Positions 1 through 9,037 of a stretch of 46,775 nucleotides of DNA are shown here, in pieces. Numbering within the stretch: position 1 is the stretch's first letter; the number at the start of each line of letters is the position of its first letter. Origin of the DNA: a virus; the IMG/VR virus record IMGVR_UViG_3300022072_000020, positions 1 to 46,775 of that record; one strand, written 5' to 3'. The notes under the pieces were generated by a model, which did not search any database, was not told the origin of the DNA, and saw nothing but the letters and a program-made list of their open reading frames with translations. A program made the position numbers and the translations under genes.

Positions 1-2
1 TT

Positions 3-665
3 AAGTTCCCAGGGAATGATCATATTGGCGCGTTTGGGTGTGATAGTTACGATATTAGCGGTACTGTCGATGGCAAAGGGTCCAAAGGATCGCTCCACGG
101 ATTAACTAAGTTTTCTATGGAAGATGCGCCACCAAGTGCTTTTTTCCTAGAATATATAGCGAGACCACAAACCGCGGAGATGTTTTTTGAAGATGTATTA
201 ATGGCATTAGTGTTTTATGGCATGCCTTTACTTGCAGAGAATAATAAACCTAGATTACTATACTATTTACGCCGAAGAGGTTACAGAGGGTATAGTATGA
301 ATAGACCAGATAAAACCTGGAATAAACTATCAACAGCTGAAAAAGAAGTTGGTGGTATACCAAACTCAAGTGAAGATATCAAACAAGCTCATGCTGCCGC
401 TATCGAGATGTACATACAGAGTCATGTAGGTCATCTTGGCGATGGTAATTATGGTACAGTTTATTTTAACGAATTACTGAACGATTGGGCTAAGTTTGAT
501 ATAAATAAAAGAACAAAGCACGATGCTTCTATAAGTTCTGGTTTAGCTATTATGGCTTGTAATAGACATTTATACGCTCCGAACGCTACAGTAGAAAGAC
601 AACCACTAAACCTAAATATATCAAAATACAACAACAAAGGATTTAATTCCCAAATAATAAAGTAA
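3..665 (+). CDS. terL: Terminase large subunit, C-terminal part (5' end cut by window edge)
   Basis: The reading frame is already open at the first bases of the window, so the ATG at 117 is an internal methionine and only the last 220 residues are present. The visible part fits the C-terminal nuclease half of a large terminase. It opens with a GAFGCDSYDISG segment carrying aspartates expected in an RNase H-like nuclease core, followed by FFEDVLMALVFYG and a conserved YYLRRRGYRGYSMNRPDK segment seen in TerL of Bacteroidetes and marine phages. TerL with its small subunit cuts concatemeric DNA and drives it into the prohead through the portal. The ATPase half is outside the window. The portal gene follows three bases after the stop, the usual order. 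The call depends on context and remembered family resemblance, because no Walker motif is in view. Confidence 0.82.
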   Translation, partial: KFPGNDHIGAFGCDSYDISGTVDGKGSKGSLHGLTKFSMEDAPPSAFFLEYIARPQTAEMFFEDVLMALVFYGMPLLAENNKPRLLYYLRRRGYRGYSMNRPDKTWNKLSTAEKEVGGIPNSSEDIKQAHAAAIEMYIQSHVGHLGDGNYGTVYFNELLNDWAKFDINKRTKHDASISSGLAIMACNRHLYAPNATVERQPLNLNISKYNNKGFNSQIIK

Positions 666-667
666 AT

Positions 668-3082
668 ATGGCTGAGTCAGTACATGTTAATTTCCCAAAG
701 CAAAACGTTAGCGATGACGAGAAGAACTCTATTGAGTACGGAGAGAAAATCGCTAAAGCTATAAGTGCTGAGTGGTTTAGTAAAGAAACTAGCGCTAGTA
801 GATATACTACTAACGTAAATAATTTTCATAAACTTAGACTATATGCTAGAGGCGAGCAGTCTATTCAAAAGTATAAAGATGAGTTGTCTATCAATGGTGA
901 TTTGTCTTACCTTAACTTAGATTGGACGCCTGTGCCTATTATATCTAAATTTGTAGATATAGTTGTTAATGGTATAGCTGAAAGAACATACGATATAAAA
1001 GCATTTTCCATAGATGCTAGCGGATCAGAAAAGAGGAACAACTTCATGGATAGCGTCGCGGGCGATATGCAGATGCAAGGTTTTGATGGAACGATGATGC
1101 AGGAATTAGGCGTTGACACTACTCAAAGTGGTATGCCATCTTTACCTGAGTCAAACGAAGAGTTACAGCTGTATATGCAATTGCAGTATAAGCAGGCTAT
1201 TGAAATAGCGGAAGAGCAAGCTATTAGCGTTTTATTGGAAGGAAATAATTACGAGTTAATTAAAAAAAGGTTTTTTCAAGATTTAACTGTTTTAGGTATT
1301 GGAGCAGTTAAGACAGGGTTTAACAAATCAGAAGGAGTCATAGTTGACTATGTTGATCCTGCTAATATTGTTTACTCGCATACTGAATCGCCTTATTTTG
1401 AAGACATATACTACGTAGGTGAAGTAAAAGCCATACCGATAAACGAGTTGGTTAGAGAGTTTCCTGATCTGTTAGACAGCGAAATTGACGAGATAATTAG
1501 CAAGAATAATAAAAATAACACATACTCGTATAGTTCACGTGACAGTCTTAGAGATGACAACATTGTACACGTACTTTATTTTAACTATAAGACTTACAAT
1601 AGTGAGGTTTATAAAATTAAAAAGACTGGTAGTGGCGGTGATAAAGCTATAAGAAAAACCGACAAGTTTAATCCACCAGAAAATATGGATGGTAACTTCA
1701 CTAGAGAGGCTAAGAAACTAGAGGTTCTGTACGATGGAGTTATGGCTTTAGGTTGCAATAAAATGCTTAAGTGGGAATTGTCTAAAAACATGATACGTTC
1801 TAAGAGCGATTTTAACAAAGTTAAAATGAACTACAGTATAGTTGCTCCTAGGATGTATAAAGGTAGAATTAAAAGTTTAGTTAGCAGGATAACGGGATTT
1901 GCCGATATGATACAGCTTACGCACCTCAAGCTTCAACAGGTTATGTCTAAGATGGTTCCAGATGGTGTTTATCTAGACGCAGATGGATTAGCTGAGGTTG
2001 ATTTAGGTAATGGTACTAATTATAACCCTCAGGAAGCTCTAAACATGTTCTTCCAAACGGGTAGCGTTATAGGTAGAAGTTTCACTTCTGAAGGTGATAT
2101 AAATCCTGGTAAAGTGCCTATCCAAGAAATACAATCAAGTAGCAAAGGTGCTAAGTTGCAATCTTTGATACAGACATATAATTACTATCTGCAGATGATC
2201 CGTGATGTAACGGGTTTAAATGAAGCTAGAGATGGTAGCACACCAGATAAAAATGCTTTAGTTGGAATACAAAAAATAGCTGCGGCTAACTCTAATACAG
2301 CTACGAGGCATATACTACAAGCTGGATTGCTTCTTACAGCTGAAACAGCTGAAAAACTGTCATTAAGAATATCTGACGTTATAGAGTACTCACCTACTAA
2401 AAAAGCTTTTATCGAGTCAATAGGTCATCGCAATGTGGCTAAGCTAGAGGAAGTATCAGAGTTACACTTGCATGACTTCGGTATTTTCATAGAGCTATCT
2501 CCTGACGAAGAAGAAAAGCAGTTGTTAGAAAACAATGTTCAAATGGCTCTTCAGCAAGGAGGTATTGAGTTAGAGGACGCTATAGATATTAGAGAAGTAA
2601 AAAACCTAAAACTCGCCAACCAATTACTAAAAATAAGGCGTAATAAGAAAATAGAGCGTGACAGGCAGCAACAACTAGAAAACATCCAAGCTCAAACACA
2701 GTCTAATCAAGCGGCTGCTCAAGCTTCAGCTCAAGCGGAGGTTCAAAAGCAATCAGCTATAACGCAAAGCAAAGTTCAACTACTTCAAGCTCAATCACAA
2801 GCTGACGCCCAAAAGCTACAGTTAGAAATGGCTGCTAAAAAAGAACTTATGGGACTTGAGTTTCAGTACAACATGCAATTAAAAGGTATCGAGGTTGGAG
2901 GGCTTAGGGATAGAGAAAAACAAAAAGAAGATAGAAAAGACGAAAGAACCAAGATACAGGCTTCACAACAAAGTGAACTTATAGATCAAAGAAAAAGCGG
3001 AAAACCGCCTAAAAAGTTTGAATCCGCAGGTAATGATACTATAGGTGGTGGGTTTGGCTTAGAAGCCTTTGGAGCACAGTAG
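668..3082 (+). CDS. Portal protein
   Basis: At 804 aa this is the size of the large portals of crAss-like and related podoviruses. The N-terminal part contains the block FHKLRLYARGEQSIQKYKDE followed by a tryptophan-proline segment and PIISKFVDIVVNGI, which I recall as strongly conserved in portals of Bacteroidetes phages. Portals form the dodecameric ring at the capsid vertex through which DNA is packaged and ejected and on which the tail assembles. Residues about 650 to 770 are extremely rich in Q, A, K and E and should form a long helix or coiled coil, matching the helical barrel of large podoviral portals. It starts two bases after the terL stop and is followed by an acidic scaffold gene and the capsid gene. 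No Shine-Dalgarno sequence precedes the ATG. Confidence 0.88.
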   Translation: MAESVHVNFPKQNVSDDEKNSIEYGEKIAKAISAEWFSKETSASRYTTNVNNFHKLRLYARGEQSIQKYKDELSINGDLSYLNLDWTPVPIISKFVDIVVNGIAERTYDIKAFSIDASGSEKRNNFMDSVAGDMQMQGFDGTMMQELGVDTTQSGMPSLPESNEELQLYMQLQYKQAIEIAEEQAISVLLEGNNYELIKKRFFQDLTVLGIGAVKTGFNKSEGVIVDYVDPANIVYSHTESPYFEDIYYVGEVKAIPINELVREFPDLLDSEIDEIISKNNKNNTYSYSSRDSLRDDNIVHVLYFNYKTYNSEVYKIKKTGSGGDKAIRKTDKFNPPENMDGNFTREAKKLEVLYDGVMALGCNKMLKWELSKNMIRSKSDFNKVKMNYSIVAPRMYKGRIKSLVSRITGFADMIQLTHLKLQQVMSKMVPDGVYLDADGLAEVDLGNGTNYNPQEALNMFFQTGSVIGRSFTSEGDINPGKVPIQEIQSSSKGAKLQSLIQTYNYYLQMIRDVTGLNEARDGSTPDKNALVGIQKIAAANSNTATRHILQAGLLLTAETAEKLSLRISDVIEYSPTKKAFIESIGHRNVAKLEEVSELHLHDFGIFIELSPDEEEKQLLENNVQMALQQGGIELEDAIDIREVKNLKLANQLLKIRRNKKIERDRQQQLENIQAQTQSNQAAAQASAQAEVQKQSAITQSKVQLLQAQSQADAQKLQLEMAAKKELMGLEFQYNMQLKGIEVGGLRDREKQKEDRKDERTKIQASQQSELIDQRKSGKPPKKFESAGNDTIGGGFGLEAFGAQ

Positions 3083-3111
3083 ATTATTGAATAACTATTA
3101 TATTATATATT

Positions 3112-4281
3112 ATGGAAGAAGTTGAAAACAAAGAAGTGATTGAAGAAGTCACCCAAGAAACACCTCAAGAAGAGGTTGCTGAGGAGCAAAAACCTGAAGT
3201 AGATTTAAGTAAATTTGAAAGTAAAGATGACCCAGATGTCATTAAAGTAGATTTAAGTAAACCGCTAGAAACAGAATCAGAACTAGAAACAGCAGATGAG
3301 ATCGAAACTCAATCCGAAGAGATCGTCACAGAAGTTACACAAGAAGAAGTCGATAATACAGAGGTACCAACCCTTGAGGAAGTTACCGATGAGGAAGCTG
3401 TCACAGAAGAAGACGTAATAGAAGCTGTCGTAGCTCAAGAAGAGCTAGGTAAAGAAATACCTGAGAACGTTCAGAAGTTATTAGACTTCATGGATGAAAC
3501 AGGTGGAGATTTAGAGGATTATGTCAAACTTAACAGAGATACTAGCGGTTTAAACGATCAACAAGCGTTACGCGAGTATTACGAACGAACTAAACCGCAT
3601 CTAGCTTCAGATGAAATCGATTTTCTTATAGAAGATAGGTTTTCATATGATGAAGATATAGATGACGAAAGAGATATTAAACGTAAAAAATTGGCCCTCA
3701 AAGAGCAAGTTGCCGAGGCCAAGACCTACTTAGACGGGCAAAAGTCTAAATACTACGAAGAGATTAAAGCTGGAAGCAAGCTCACAGGTGAGCAGCAGAA
3801 AGCAATTGATTTCTTCAACCGATACAATAAAGAGTCAGAGCAGACTAATCAAGCTGTCAAACGTAGTAGTGATGTTTTTGAACAAAAGACTAATAATCTT
3901 TTTAACGACAAATTCAAAGGTTTTGAATACAACGTCGGAGAAAAAAAATATCGATTCAATGTTAAGGATGTCGATGGTGTAAAAGCTAAACAAAGTGATA
4001 TAAACAATTTTATGGCAAAGTTTGTCGATGAAAATAAATCGCTTTCAGATGCTAAAGGATACCACAAGGCATTATATACAGCTATGAATTCCGATGCAGT
4101 TGCTCAACACTTCTATGAACAGGGAAAAGCCGATGCACTGAAAGACAGTGTTCGGAAGTCGAAGAATATTGATATGGACCCTAGAGGTTCACATAAAGAC
4201 ACGACTACCGGCGGCATGAAAGTTCGAGTGTTAGGTGATGATTCTGCCTCTTTTAAGTTCAAAATGAAAAATAAAAAATAA
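3112..4281 (+). CDS. Acidic scaffold-like head assembly protein
   Basis: The first 110 residues are almost entirely E, V, T, D and Q in low-complexity repeats. The middle and C-terminal parts are charged and predicted helical (many K, E, D and Q), and the last 30 residues are basic, ending FKFKMKNKK. Acidic N terminus, coiled middle and basic capsid-binding tail is the usual build of phage scaffolding proteins, which fill the prohead and leave before or during packaging. The position between portal and major capsid genes supports the role. The upstream leader (TATTATATTATATATT before the ATG) is pure A/T with no Shine-Dalgarno sequence. I see no protease motif in it, so a fused maturation protease is not supported. 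The function is inferred from composition and position. Confidence 0.68.
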   Translation: MEEVENKEVIEEVTQETPQEEVAEEQKPEVDLSKFESKDDPDVIKVDLSKPLETESELETADEIETQSEEIVTEVTQEEVDNTEVPTLEEVTDEEAVTEEDVIEAVVAQEELGKEIPENVQKLLDFMDETGGDLEDYVKLNRDTSGLNDQQALREYYERTKPHLASDEIDFLIEDRFSYDEDIDDERDIKRKKLALKEQVAEAKTYLDGQKSKYYEEIKAGSKLTGEQQKAIDFFNRYNKESEQTNQAVKRSSDVFEQKTNNLFNDKFKGFEYNVGEKKYRFNVKDVDGVKAKQSDINNFMAKFVDENKSLSDAKGYHKALYTAMNSDAVAQHFYEQGKADALKDSVRKSKNIDMDPRGSHKDTTTGGMKVRVLGDDSASFKFKMKNKK

Positions 4282-4301
4282 CAATTTAAAAACAATTTAA
4301 A
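4280..4301 (+). repeat. Tandem 11-bp leader repeat directly before the capsid start codon
   Basis: Two perfect copies of AACAATTTAAA lie head to tail at 4280-4290 and 4291-4301 and abut the ATG of the capsid gene. The first copy overlaps the scaffold stop codon. Bacteroidetes genes usually lack Shine-Dalgarno sites and depend on unstructured A-rich leaders, so this may raise translation of the most abundant virion protein. The repeat is seen directly; the role is inferred. Confidence 0.5.
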
Positions 4302-5810
4302 ATGGCAATTACAAATGGAGCGTTGTTAAATAAAGTACCTTCTGCACAGCAGCAGACTTTATCAAGCAACTACATTGACTTCGCAGGCGGTTCTACCGGT
4401 TGGGAGCAACAATATTTACCAGATCTTATGGAAAAAGAAGCTGAGGTGTTCGGACAAAGAACAATCTCGGGATTCCTTTCACAAGTAGGAGCTGAAGAGA
4501 GCATGACCGCTGATCAAGTGGTATGGTCTGAGCAATCTCGTCTACACTTATCTTACGTAGGTACAGTAGCTACTGCTGGTGATACTAACGGTACATTCAC
4601 AGTTGTGACTGATATCGATGGTTCCGCTGACACTGAAAACGGTTTCTTAGTAGCTAATCACGGTGTTCGTGTAAACGATATCGTACTTATCGCTACTGCA
4701 GGTATCGTAACTAAATGTTTAGTTGTAGAGACTCCAGCAACAGCTGTGATCACAGTTGAACCTTATGATAAAGCTGATCTTACTGGACACGCTACTACTG
4801 CTAGTGGTTCTGTGTTATTAGTTGTAGGTTCTGAGTACGGTAAAGGAGCGAAGTACGCTGGTATTACTGGTGCTACTGAAGCTGATAAGCGTACTGCTCT
4901 AACACCGACTTTCAAATCATACAGCAACAAGCCAATCATTATGAAGGATTACTACGAGATCTCTGGATCTGATGCTTCACAAATCGGTTGGGTTGAGGTT
5001 ACTGGTGAAGAAGGTCAGAACGGTTATCTATGGTATCTAAAAGCTGAAGGAGACACTCGTGCTCGTTTCACTGATTACTTAGAGATGGCTATGCTTGAGT
5101 CTGAAAAGACAGTGGCTGGTTCTATTATTGGATTTGGTGCTGACAGTCAAGTTAGAGGCGCTGCTGATGCTGGTGCAAACGGTGCTGGTACTGAAGGTTT
5201 ATTCGCGGCTATCGAGTCTCGTGGAAACGTAACATCTGGTGTAACTGGAGTTAACGCCGCTACTGACTTAGCTGAGTTTGACGCTATCCTAGCAGAATTT
5301 GATAAGCAAGGTGCTATTGAGGAGAACATGATGTTTGTAAACCGTGCGACTAGCCTAGCTATCGATGACATGCTTGCATCTATGAATTCTTACGGTGCTG
5401 GTGGTACTTCTTACGGAGTATTTGATAACTCTGAAGATATGGCTTTAAACCTAGGATTCTCTGGATTCCGTCGTGGATCTTACGATTTCTATAAGTCAGA
5501 CATGCGTTACTTGAACGATAAAGCTACTCGTGGTGAGATTAACCGTATTGCTGGATCAGCCGCTATTCGTGGGGTTATAATTCCAGCTGGTGTATCTACT
5601 GTGTATGATCAAGCGTTAGGCAAGAACCTTAAGCGTCCTTTCTTACATGTCCGTTACAGAGCTTCTGCTACTGATAATCGTAAGTTAAAAACTTGGGTTA
5701 CCGGTTCTGTTGGAGCTACTACGTCAGCGCTTGACGCAATGCAAATTCACTACTTGTCTGAAAGATGTCTAGTGACTCAAGGTGCAAACAACTTTATGTT
5801 AATGAAGTAA
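4302..5810 (+). CDS. Major capsid protein
   Basis: The 502-aa product has the size, position and sequence character of the HK97-fold capsid proteins of crAss-like phages. I recall the segment around residues 225 to 265 (EISGSDASQIGWVEVTGEEG, then YLWYLKAEGDTRARFTDYLE) as a conserved capsid block in that group. Residues about 85 to 175 form a T, V, A and D-rich beta region that may be an inserted surface domain. The C-terminal part ends in a short hydrophobic strand. The gene stands alone between an 11-bp tandem leader repeat and a strong hairpin terminator. Its arginine codons are mostly CGT, unlike the AGA-rich neighbours, which suggests selection for high expression. No cleavage site or delta domain could be assigned by eye. 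Confidence 0.88.
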   Translation: MAITNGALLNKVPSAQQQTLSSNYIDFAGGSTGWEQQYLPDLMEKEAEVFGQRTISGFLSQVGAEESMTADQVVWSEQSRLHLSYVGTVATAGDTNGTFTVVTDIDGSADTENGFLVANHGVRVNDIVLIATAGIVTKCLVVETPATAVITVEPYDKADLTGHATTASGSVLLVVGSEYGKGAKYAGITGATEADKRTALTPTFKSYSNKPIIMKDYYEISGSDASQIGWVEVTGEEGQNGYLWYLKAEGDTRARFTDYLEMAMLESEKTVAGSIIGFGADSQVRGAADAGANGAGTEGLFAAIESRGNVTSGVTGVNAATDLAEFDAILAEFDKQGAIEENMMFVNRATSLAIDDMLASMNSYGAGGTSYGVFDNSEDMALNLGFSGFRRGSYDFYKSDMRYLNDKATRGEINRIAGSAAIRGVIIPAGVSTVYDQALGKNLKRPFLHVRYRASATDNRKLKTWVTGSVGATTSALDAMQIHYLSERCLVTQGANNFMLMK

Positions 5811-5824
5811 GATTATATTTGGTG

Positions 5825-5854
5825 AAACTACCCTGCCTTCGGGTGGGGTAGTTT
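5825..5854 (+). terminator. Hairpin terminator after the capsid gene (cUUCGg tetraloop)
   Basis: The arms 5825-5837 and 5842-5854 pair over 13 positions, with two G-U wobbles, around a TTCG loop closed by a C-G pair. This is the very stable cUUCGg tetraloop. A T-rich run follows (TTTTATATTAATTTTTT). It looks like a strong intrinsic terminator or 3' stabilising hairpin for the capsid mRNA. Confidence 0.85.
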
Positions 5855-5881
5855 TATATTAATTTTTTATTATATTATATT

Positions 5882-6736
5882 ATGGCTAAAAAGCAAACAA
5901 AAAAAGTAGAGGTTCAAGAGCCCTACGTAGAAGAAACAATTGTAGTTGAAGCTCCAAAACCGGAGCCAAAATTAAAACCAAAAAGAGCTAGTGATCAAGA
6001 AAAGCTTTTAACAGATGGTTGGGAGTTTAAAAACAGAGTTTATAGACTTAAAGGAAATAAAAAACCTTTATCAAGATCAATTAAAGGAGCTAATATACAC
6101 TGGTTTGACGAAGAGCAGGGCTACGAAAGAGAGTTGAAATACTGCTCTAACCAAAGAACAGTCTTTGTAGATGAGATGAAAGGTGATCAGCGATTAGAGC
6201 ATATTGTGTTTAGAAACGGCATGCTTATAGTAGAAAAAGAAAAAACAGTATTACAAAAGCTTCTTTCTTTGTATCACCCAGACAGAGACACTATGTTTTA
6301 CGAAGAGAAGCCAGCCGCGAAAGCAGCTAGTCAAATTGAGTGGTTAGAAATGGAAATCGAAGCGCTTAACGCTGCTAAAAACCTAGACATCGACATGGCT
6401 GAGGCTGTTATGAGAGTTGAGATTGGTTCTAAGGTATCAGAGATGAGTTCTAAGGAGCTTAAGCGTGATTTATTATTATACGCTAAGAAAAACCCAGCTT
6501 TGTTCCTAGAACTTGTTAATGACGACAATGTGGTACTTAGAAATTTTGGTATTAAAGCTACGGAGATGGGGATTATCAAACTATCCTCTGATCAAAGAAC
6601 GTTCTCATGGGGAAGTAACGACAGAAAGTTAATGACAGTTCCTTTTGATGAACACCCGTATTCAGCCTTAGCCGCTTGGTTTAAGACTGATGAGGGAATG
6701 GAGATATACTCCAATATAGAAAAACGATTAAACTAA
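5882..6736 (+). CDS. Conserved head-region protein, function unknown
   Basis: The product has 284 aa. It begins with a lysine- and glutamate-rich, probably disordered stretch (residues 1 to 45), continues with a beta-rich part containing an NIHWFDEEQGYERELKYCSN segment, and ends with a helical half. Near the C terminus is KLMTVPFDEHPYSALAAWFK, which I recall from other marine phage genomes as a conserved tail of this protein. No signal peptide, membrane segment or enzyme motif is visible. It sits between the capsid gene and the ring protein and is flanked by hairpin terminators on both sides, so it may be transcribed as its own unit. A minor head component or assembly factor is plausible, but nothing in the sequence proves it. 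Confidence 0.55.
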   Translation: MAKKQTKKVEVQEPYVEETIVVEAPKPEPKLKPKRASDQEKLLTDGWEFKNRVYRLKGNKKPLSRSIKGANIHWFDEEQGYERELKYCSNQRTVFVDEMKGDQRLEHIVFRNGMLIVEKEKTVLQKLLSLYHPDRDTMFYEEKPAAKAASQIEWLEMEIEALNAAKNLDIDMAEAVMRVEIGSKVSEMSSKELKRDLLLYAKKNPALFLELVNDDNVVLRNFGIKATEMGIIKLSSDQRTFSWGSNDRKLMTVPFDEHPYSALAAWFKTDEGMEIYSNIEKRLN

Positions 6737-6751
6737 TAATCATTTGTAGTG

Positions 6752-6778
6752 GAAAGGCCACCAACTAGGTGGTCTTTC
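6752..6778 (+). terminator. Hairpin terminator between head and neck genes
   Basis: The arms 6752-6762 and 6768-6778 form an 11-bp stem with one wobble pair around an AACTA loop, in the 66-bp gap between two genes. The ascending arm is GAAAGGCCACC. No long T run follows, so it could be a weak terminator, an attenuator or an RNA-processing hairpin. Confidence 0.65.
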
Positions 6779-6802
6779 ATACTATGAAACATAAAAAGAA
6801 TT

Positions 6803-7546
6803 ATGGCGATAAGTGTAGATAGAGTGTATCAAACAGTGTTAGCGTTAGCTAATAAAGAACAACGAGGTTACATAACTCCGCAAGAGTTTAATTTATTTGC
6901 CACACACGCTCAGAATTCAATATTTGAGCAGTACTTTTACGACCTCAATCAATTCCGCAGAGTTCCTGGTAATAACACGGTAACGGCGGATCCTAGGGAT
7001 ATCATAGAAGAAAAGATAGCTTTATTTAGAATGTGGGTGGGTGAGTCTAACACGGCCGTGCTAGCCAATGGCGATGTCAACACAGCAAACTTATTTCCTG
7101 AATTATATAGGATAGAGGAAGTTGGTGTTCATTATAAAAGTCAAGGTGCATATAACATAGCGGAAGAGCTAAGTGGCAAAGAGTTGTCTCTACGTGGTGA
7201 ATCAAAACTAGCTAAATGGAGCAAAAGGAGACCAGTATTTATTAAACATGGCGTCACGTCAAGTAAAATCAAAGTATTTCCTTATCCAGACCCCGCAAAC
7301 GACAAGGTAAAAATTGACTATATAAGAAAACCAAATGCTCCTAGGTGGACTTACATAATTGTGAATGATCAAGCTTTATGGAATCCAACCGCTGTTGATA
7401 AAAGAGATTTTGAATTACACGCCTCTGAAGAGAAGAATTTAGTTATTCAAATACTTAAACTAGCGGGTGTTTCAATGAAAGATTACAACGTGGCTCAGTT
7501 AGCCACACAAGAAGAGGTTAAGAGTATTCAACAAGAAAAATCATAG
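6803..7546 (+). CDS. Ring/connector (head-tail joining) protein
   Basis: The 247-aa protein starts MAISVDRVYQTVLALANKEQ followed by RGYITPQEFNLFA and FEQYFYDLNQF. This N-terminal signature recurs, in my memory, in the neck genes of crAss-like and marine Bacteroidetes phages, where the protein forms one of the rings between portal and tail. The rest is mixed alpha and beta with a KVKIDYIRKP strand and a helical C terminus. There is no signal peptide or membrane segment. Its position directly before the tail adaptor gene (three bases between stop and start) agrees with a neck role. The exact ring assignment (first, second or third) cannot be decided here. Confidence 0.72.
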   Translation: MAISVDRVYQTVLALANKEQRGYITPQEFNLFATHAQNSIFEQYFYDLNQFRRVPGNNTVTADPRDIIEEKIALFRMWVGESNTAVLANGDVNTANLFPELYRIEEVGVHYKSQGAYNIAEELSGKELSLRGESKLAKWSKRRPVFIKHGVTSSKIKVFPYPDPANDKVKIDYIRKPNAPRWTYIIVNDQALWNPTAVDKRDFELHASEEKNLVIQILKLAGVSMKDYNVAQLATQEEVKSIQQEKS

Positions 7547-7549
7547 TAA

Positions 7550-9034
7550 ATGGGACTATTAGATGACAAAACTCAAAGAGAGTATTATCAAGGTGAAAAC
7601 TATGGCGGATATCAGTTTGTTTCACTAGACGATATTATAGCTCAGTTCCAAATAATGTATGTTGGAGAAGATAAAGTTATACCCAAAGCTAGTAGAACAG
7701 ATATAGCGTTTCATGCGCAAAGAGCTTTAGCTGAATTGTCTTTTGATACGTTTAAATCTTTTAAATCACAGCAGATAGATCTACCTCCAAGTTTAACCAT
7801 GATACTACCTCATGATTACGTTAACTATACTAAGATTGCTTGGGTTGACGCGGCTGGTATTAAAAGACCTTTATACCCAACTAAGCACACGTCTAATCCT
7901 TTTCATGTAAAACAAGAGACAAGTGGAGAATATTCTTTCAAGAGTCTTAGCGAATTTGTAACAAATCCAGGTTTTGATGATGGTTTAAATAACTGGGAGA
8001 TTGTACCTACAGATCGTGAGATGCGCACTACGTTAGAGGCTACGTCAAATATACTTAGCTTCAACCACGCTTCTCATCAGAGAGGTAGACCTAAGATAAC
8101 TTTTGGGCATGCTCTTGCTGTTTGGCAGAAAATCGATGTTACTGGCATAGACTATTTAGATATAGAAGCGGATGGTGCGGCTGTCGCGGCTGCTGGTTTG
8201 AGCACTAGAGCTACCCCTGCTGGAGTCTTGAGGTTTGGTTTAAGCACTCAATCTGGAGATATGAACACTTTACCGTATGATGGTATATCAAATCCAGAAG
8301 GTCCATCAGCTAACGTGAGTCACGAAATATTCGACATACCCCACGAAGATGGTGGTAGTTATATAGAGTGGAACGGTACATCAAGTGACGACGAAGCTAA
8401 ATACAGTATAAACGTAAGTGCATATGATCACGTGTATGCTTTAGTGACATCTTATGTCCCTCATACAAATTACGACGTAGATGCTTCTATTCATTTAGTT
8501 TCAAACACAATAGACAACATATCAGTGACAGGTTATAGGGTTAACGAAGGTTTAACATCTCCTCGAGGTAATGAAATAAATAGTTCGACTTGGAATGCTT
8601 TTAAGTCTACAACTCCAGCTGAAAACTCTATTGAGGATTATAGATATGAGCAACATTGGTTAAATCCAAATGAGCGCTACGGTCTTGAGCCAAGTCATGC
8701 GCAAATCAATGGATCTTTTTTCATAGATCAAAGATTAGGTAAAATACATTTTTCATCTAATATATCTGGAAAAACTGTGATATTAGATTATATAAGCGAT
8801 AGTCTTGGTAGTGATTCTGAGATGCAAGTTCCTAAATTAGCTGAAGAAGCTATGTATAAACATATACTATGCGACGTTATGAGCGCTAGAGCAAACGTAG
8901 GTCGAGGTCAATTAGCCTACTACAAGAAAGATAAATTTGCAGCAGTTAGAAAAGCAAAACTAAGACTTTCCAATATAAAATTAGAAGAGTTAACACAAAC
9001 TCTTAGAGGTCAATCTAAGCATATAAAACACTAA
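7550..9034 (+). CDS. Tail adaptor / neck protein with inserted beta domain
   Basis: The N-terminal 125 residues contain KTQREYYQGENYGGYQFVSL and the helical segment AFHAQRALAELSFDTFKSFK followed by LPHDYVNYTKIAW. These fit the adaptor family (P22 gp4 or T7 gp11-like tail tubular A) as found in Bacteroidetes podoviruses. The last 120 residues (helices with AEEAMYKHILCDVMSARANV) should complete that fold. Between them, residues about 130 to 340 form a separate beta-rich stretch that begins NPGFDDGLNNWEIVP, the way carbohydrate-binding jelly-roll modules often start. The adaptor would join the portal to the nozzle encoded next. The inserted domain would sit on the outside of the neck and might bind sugars; that part is inference. 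Confidence 0.68.
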   Translation: MGLLDDKTQREYYQGENYGGYQFVSLDDIIAQFQIMYVGEDKVIPKASRTDIAFHAQRALAELSFDTFKSFKSQQIDLPPSLTMILPHDYVNYTKIAWVDAAGIKRPLYPTKHTSNPFHVKQETSGEYSFKSLSEFVTNPGFDDGLNNWEIVPTDREMRTTLEATSNILSFNHASHQRGRPKITFGHALAVWQKIDVTGIDYLDIEADGAAVAAAGLSTRATPAGVLRFGLSTQSGDMNTLPYDGISNPEGPSANVSHEIFDIPHEDGGSYIEWNGTSSDDEAKYSINVSAYDHVYALVTSYVPHTNYDVDASIHLVSNTIDNISVTGYRVNEGLTSPRGNEINSSTWNAFKSTTPAENSIEDYRYEQHWLNPNERYGLEPSHAQINGSFFIDQRLGKIHFSSNISGKTVILDYISDSLGSDSEMQVPKLAEEAMYKHILCDVMSARANVGRGQLAYYKKDKFAAVRKAKLRLSNIKLEELTQTLRGQSKHIKH

Positions 9035-9037
9035 TTC

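Noticed and set aside
5814-5821. TATATTTG matching the Bacteroidetes -7 promoter box TAnnTTTG
   Set aside because: No TTTG-type -33 box lies at the right distance, and transcription would begin in the capsid terminator hairpin. In A/T-rich DNA such an 8-mer is expected by chance.
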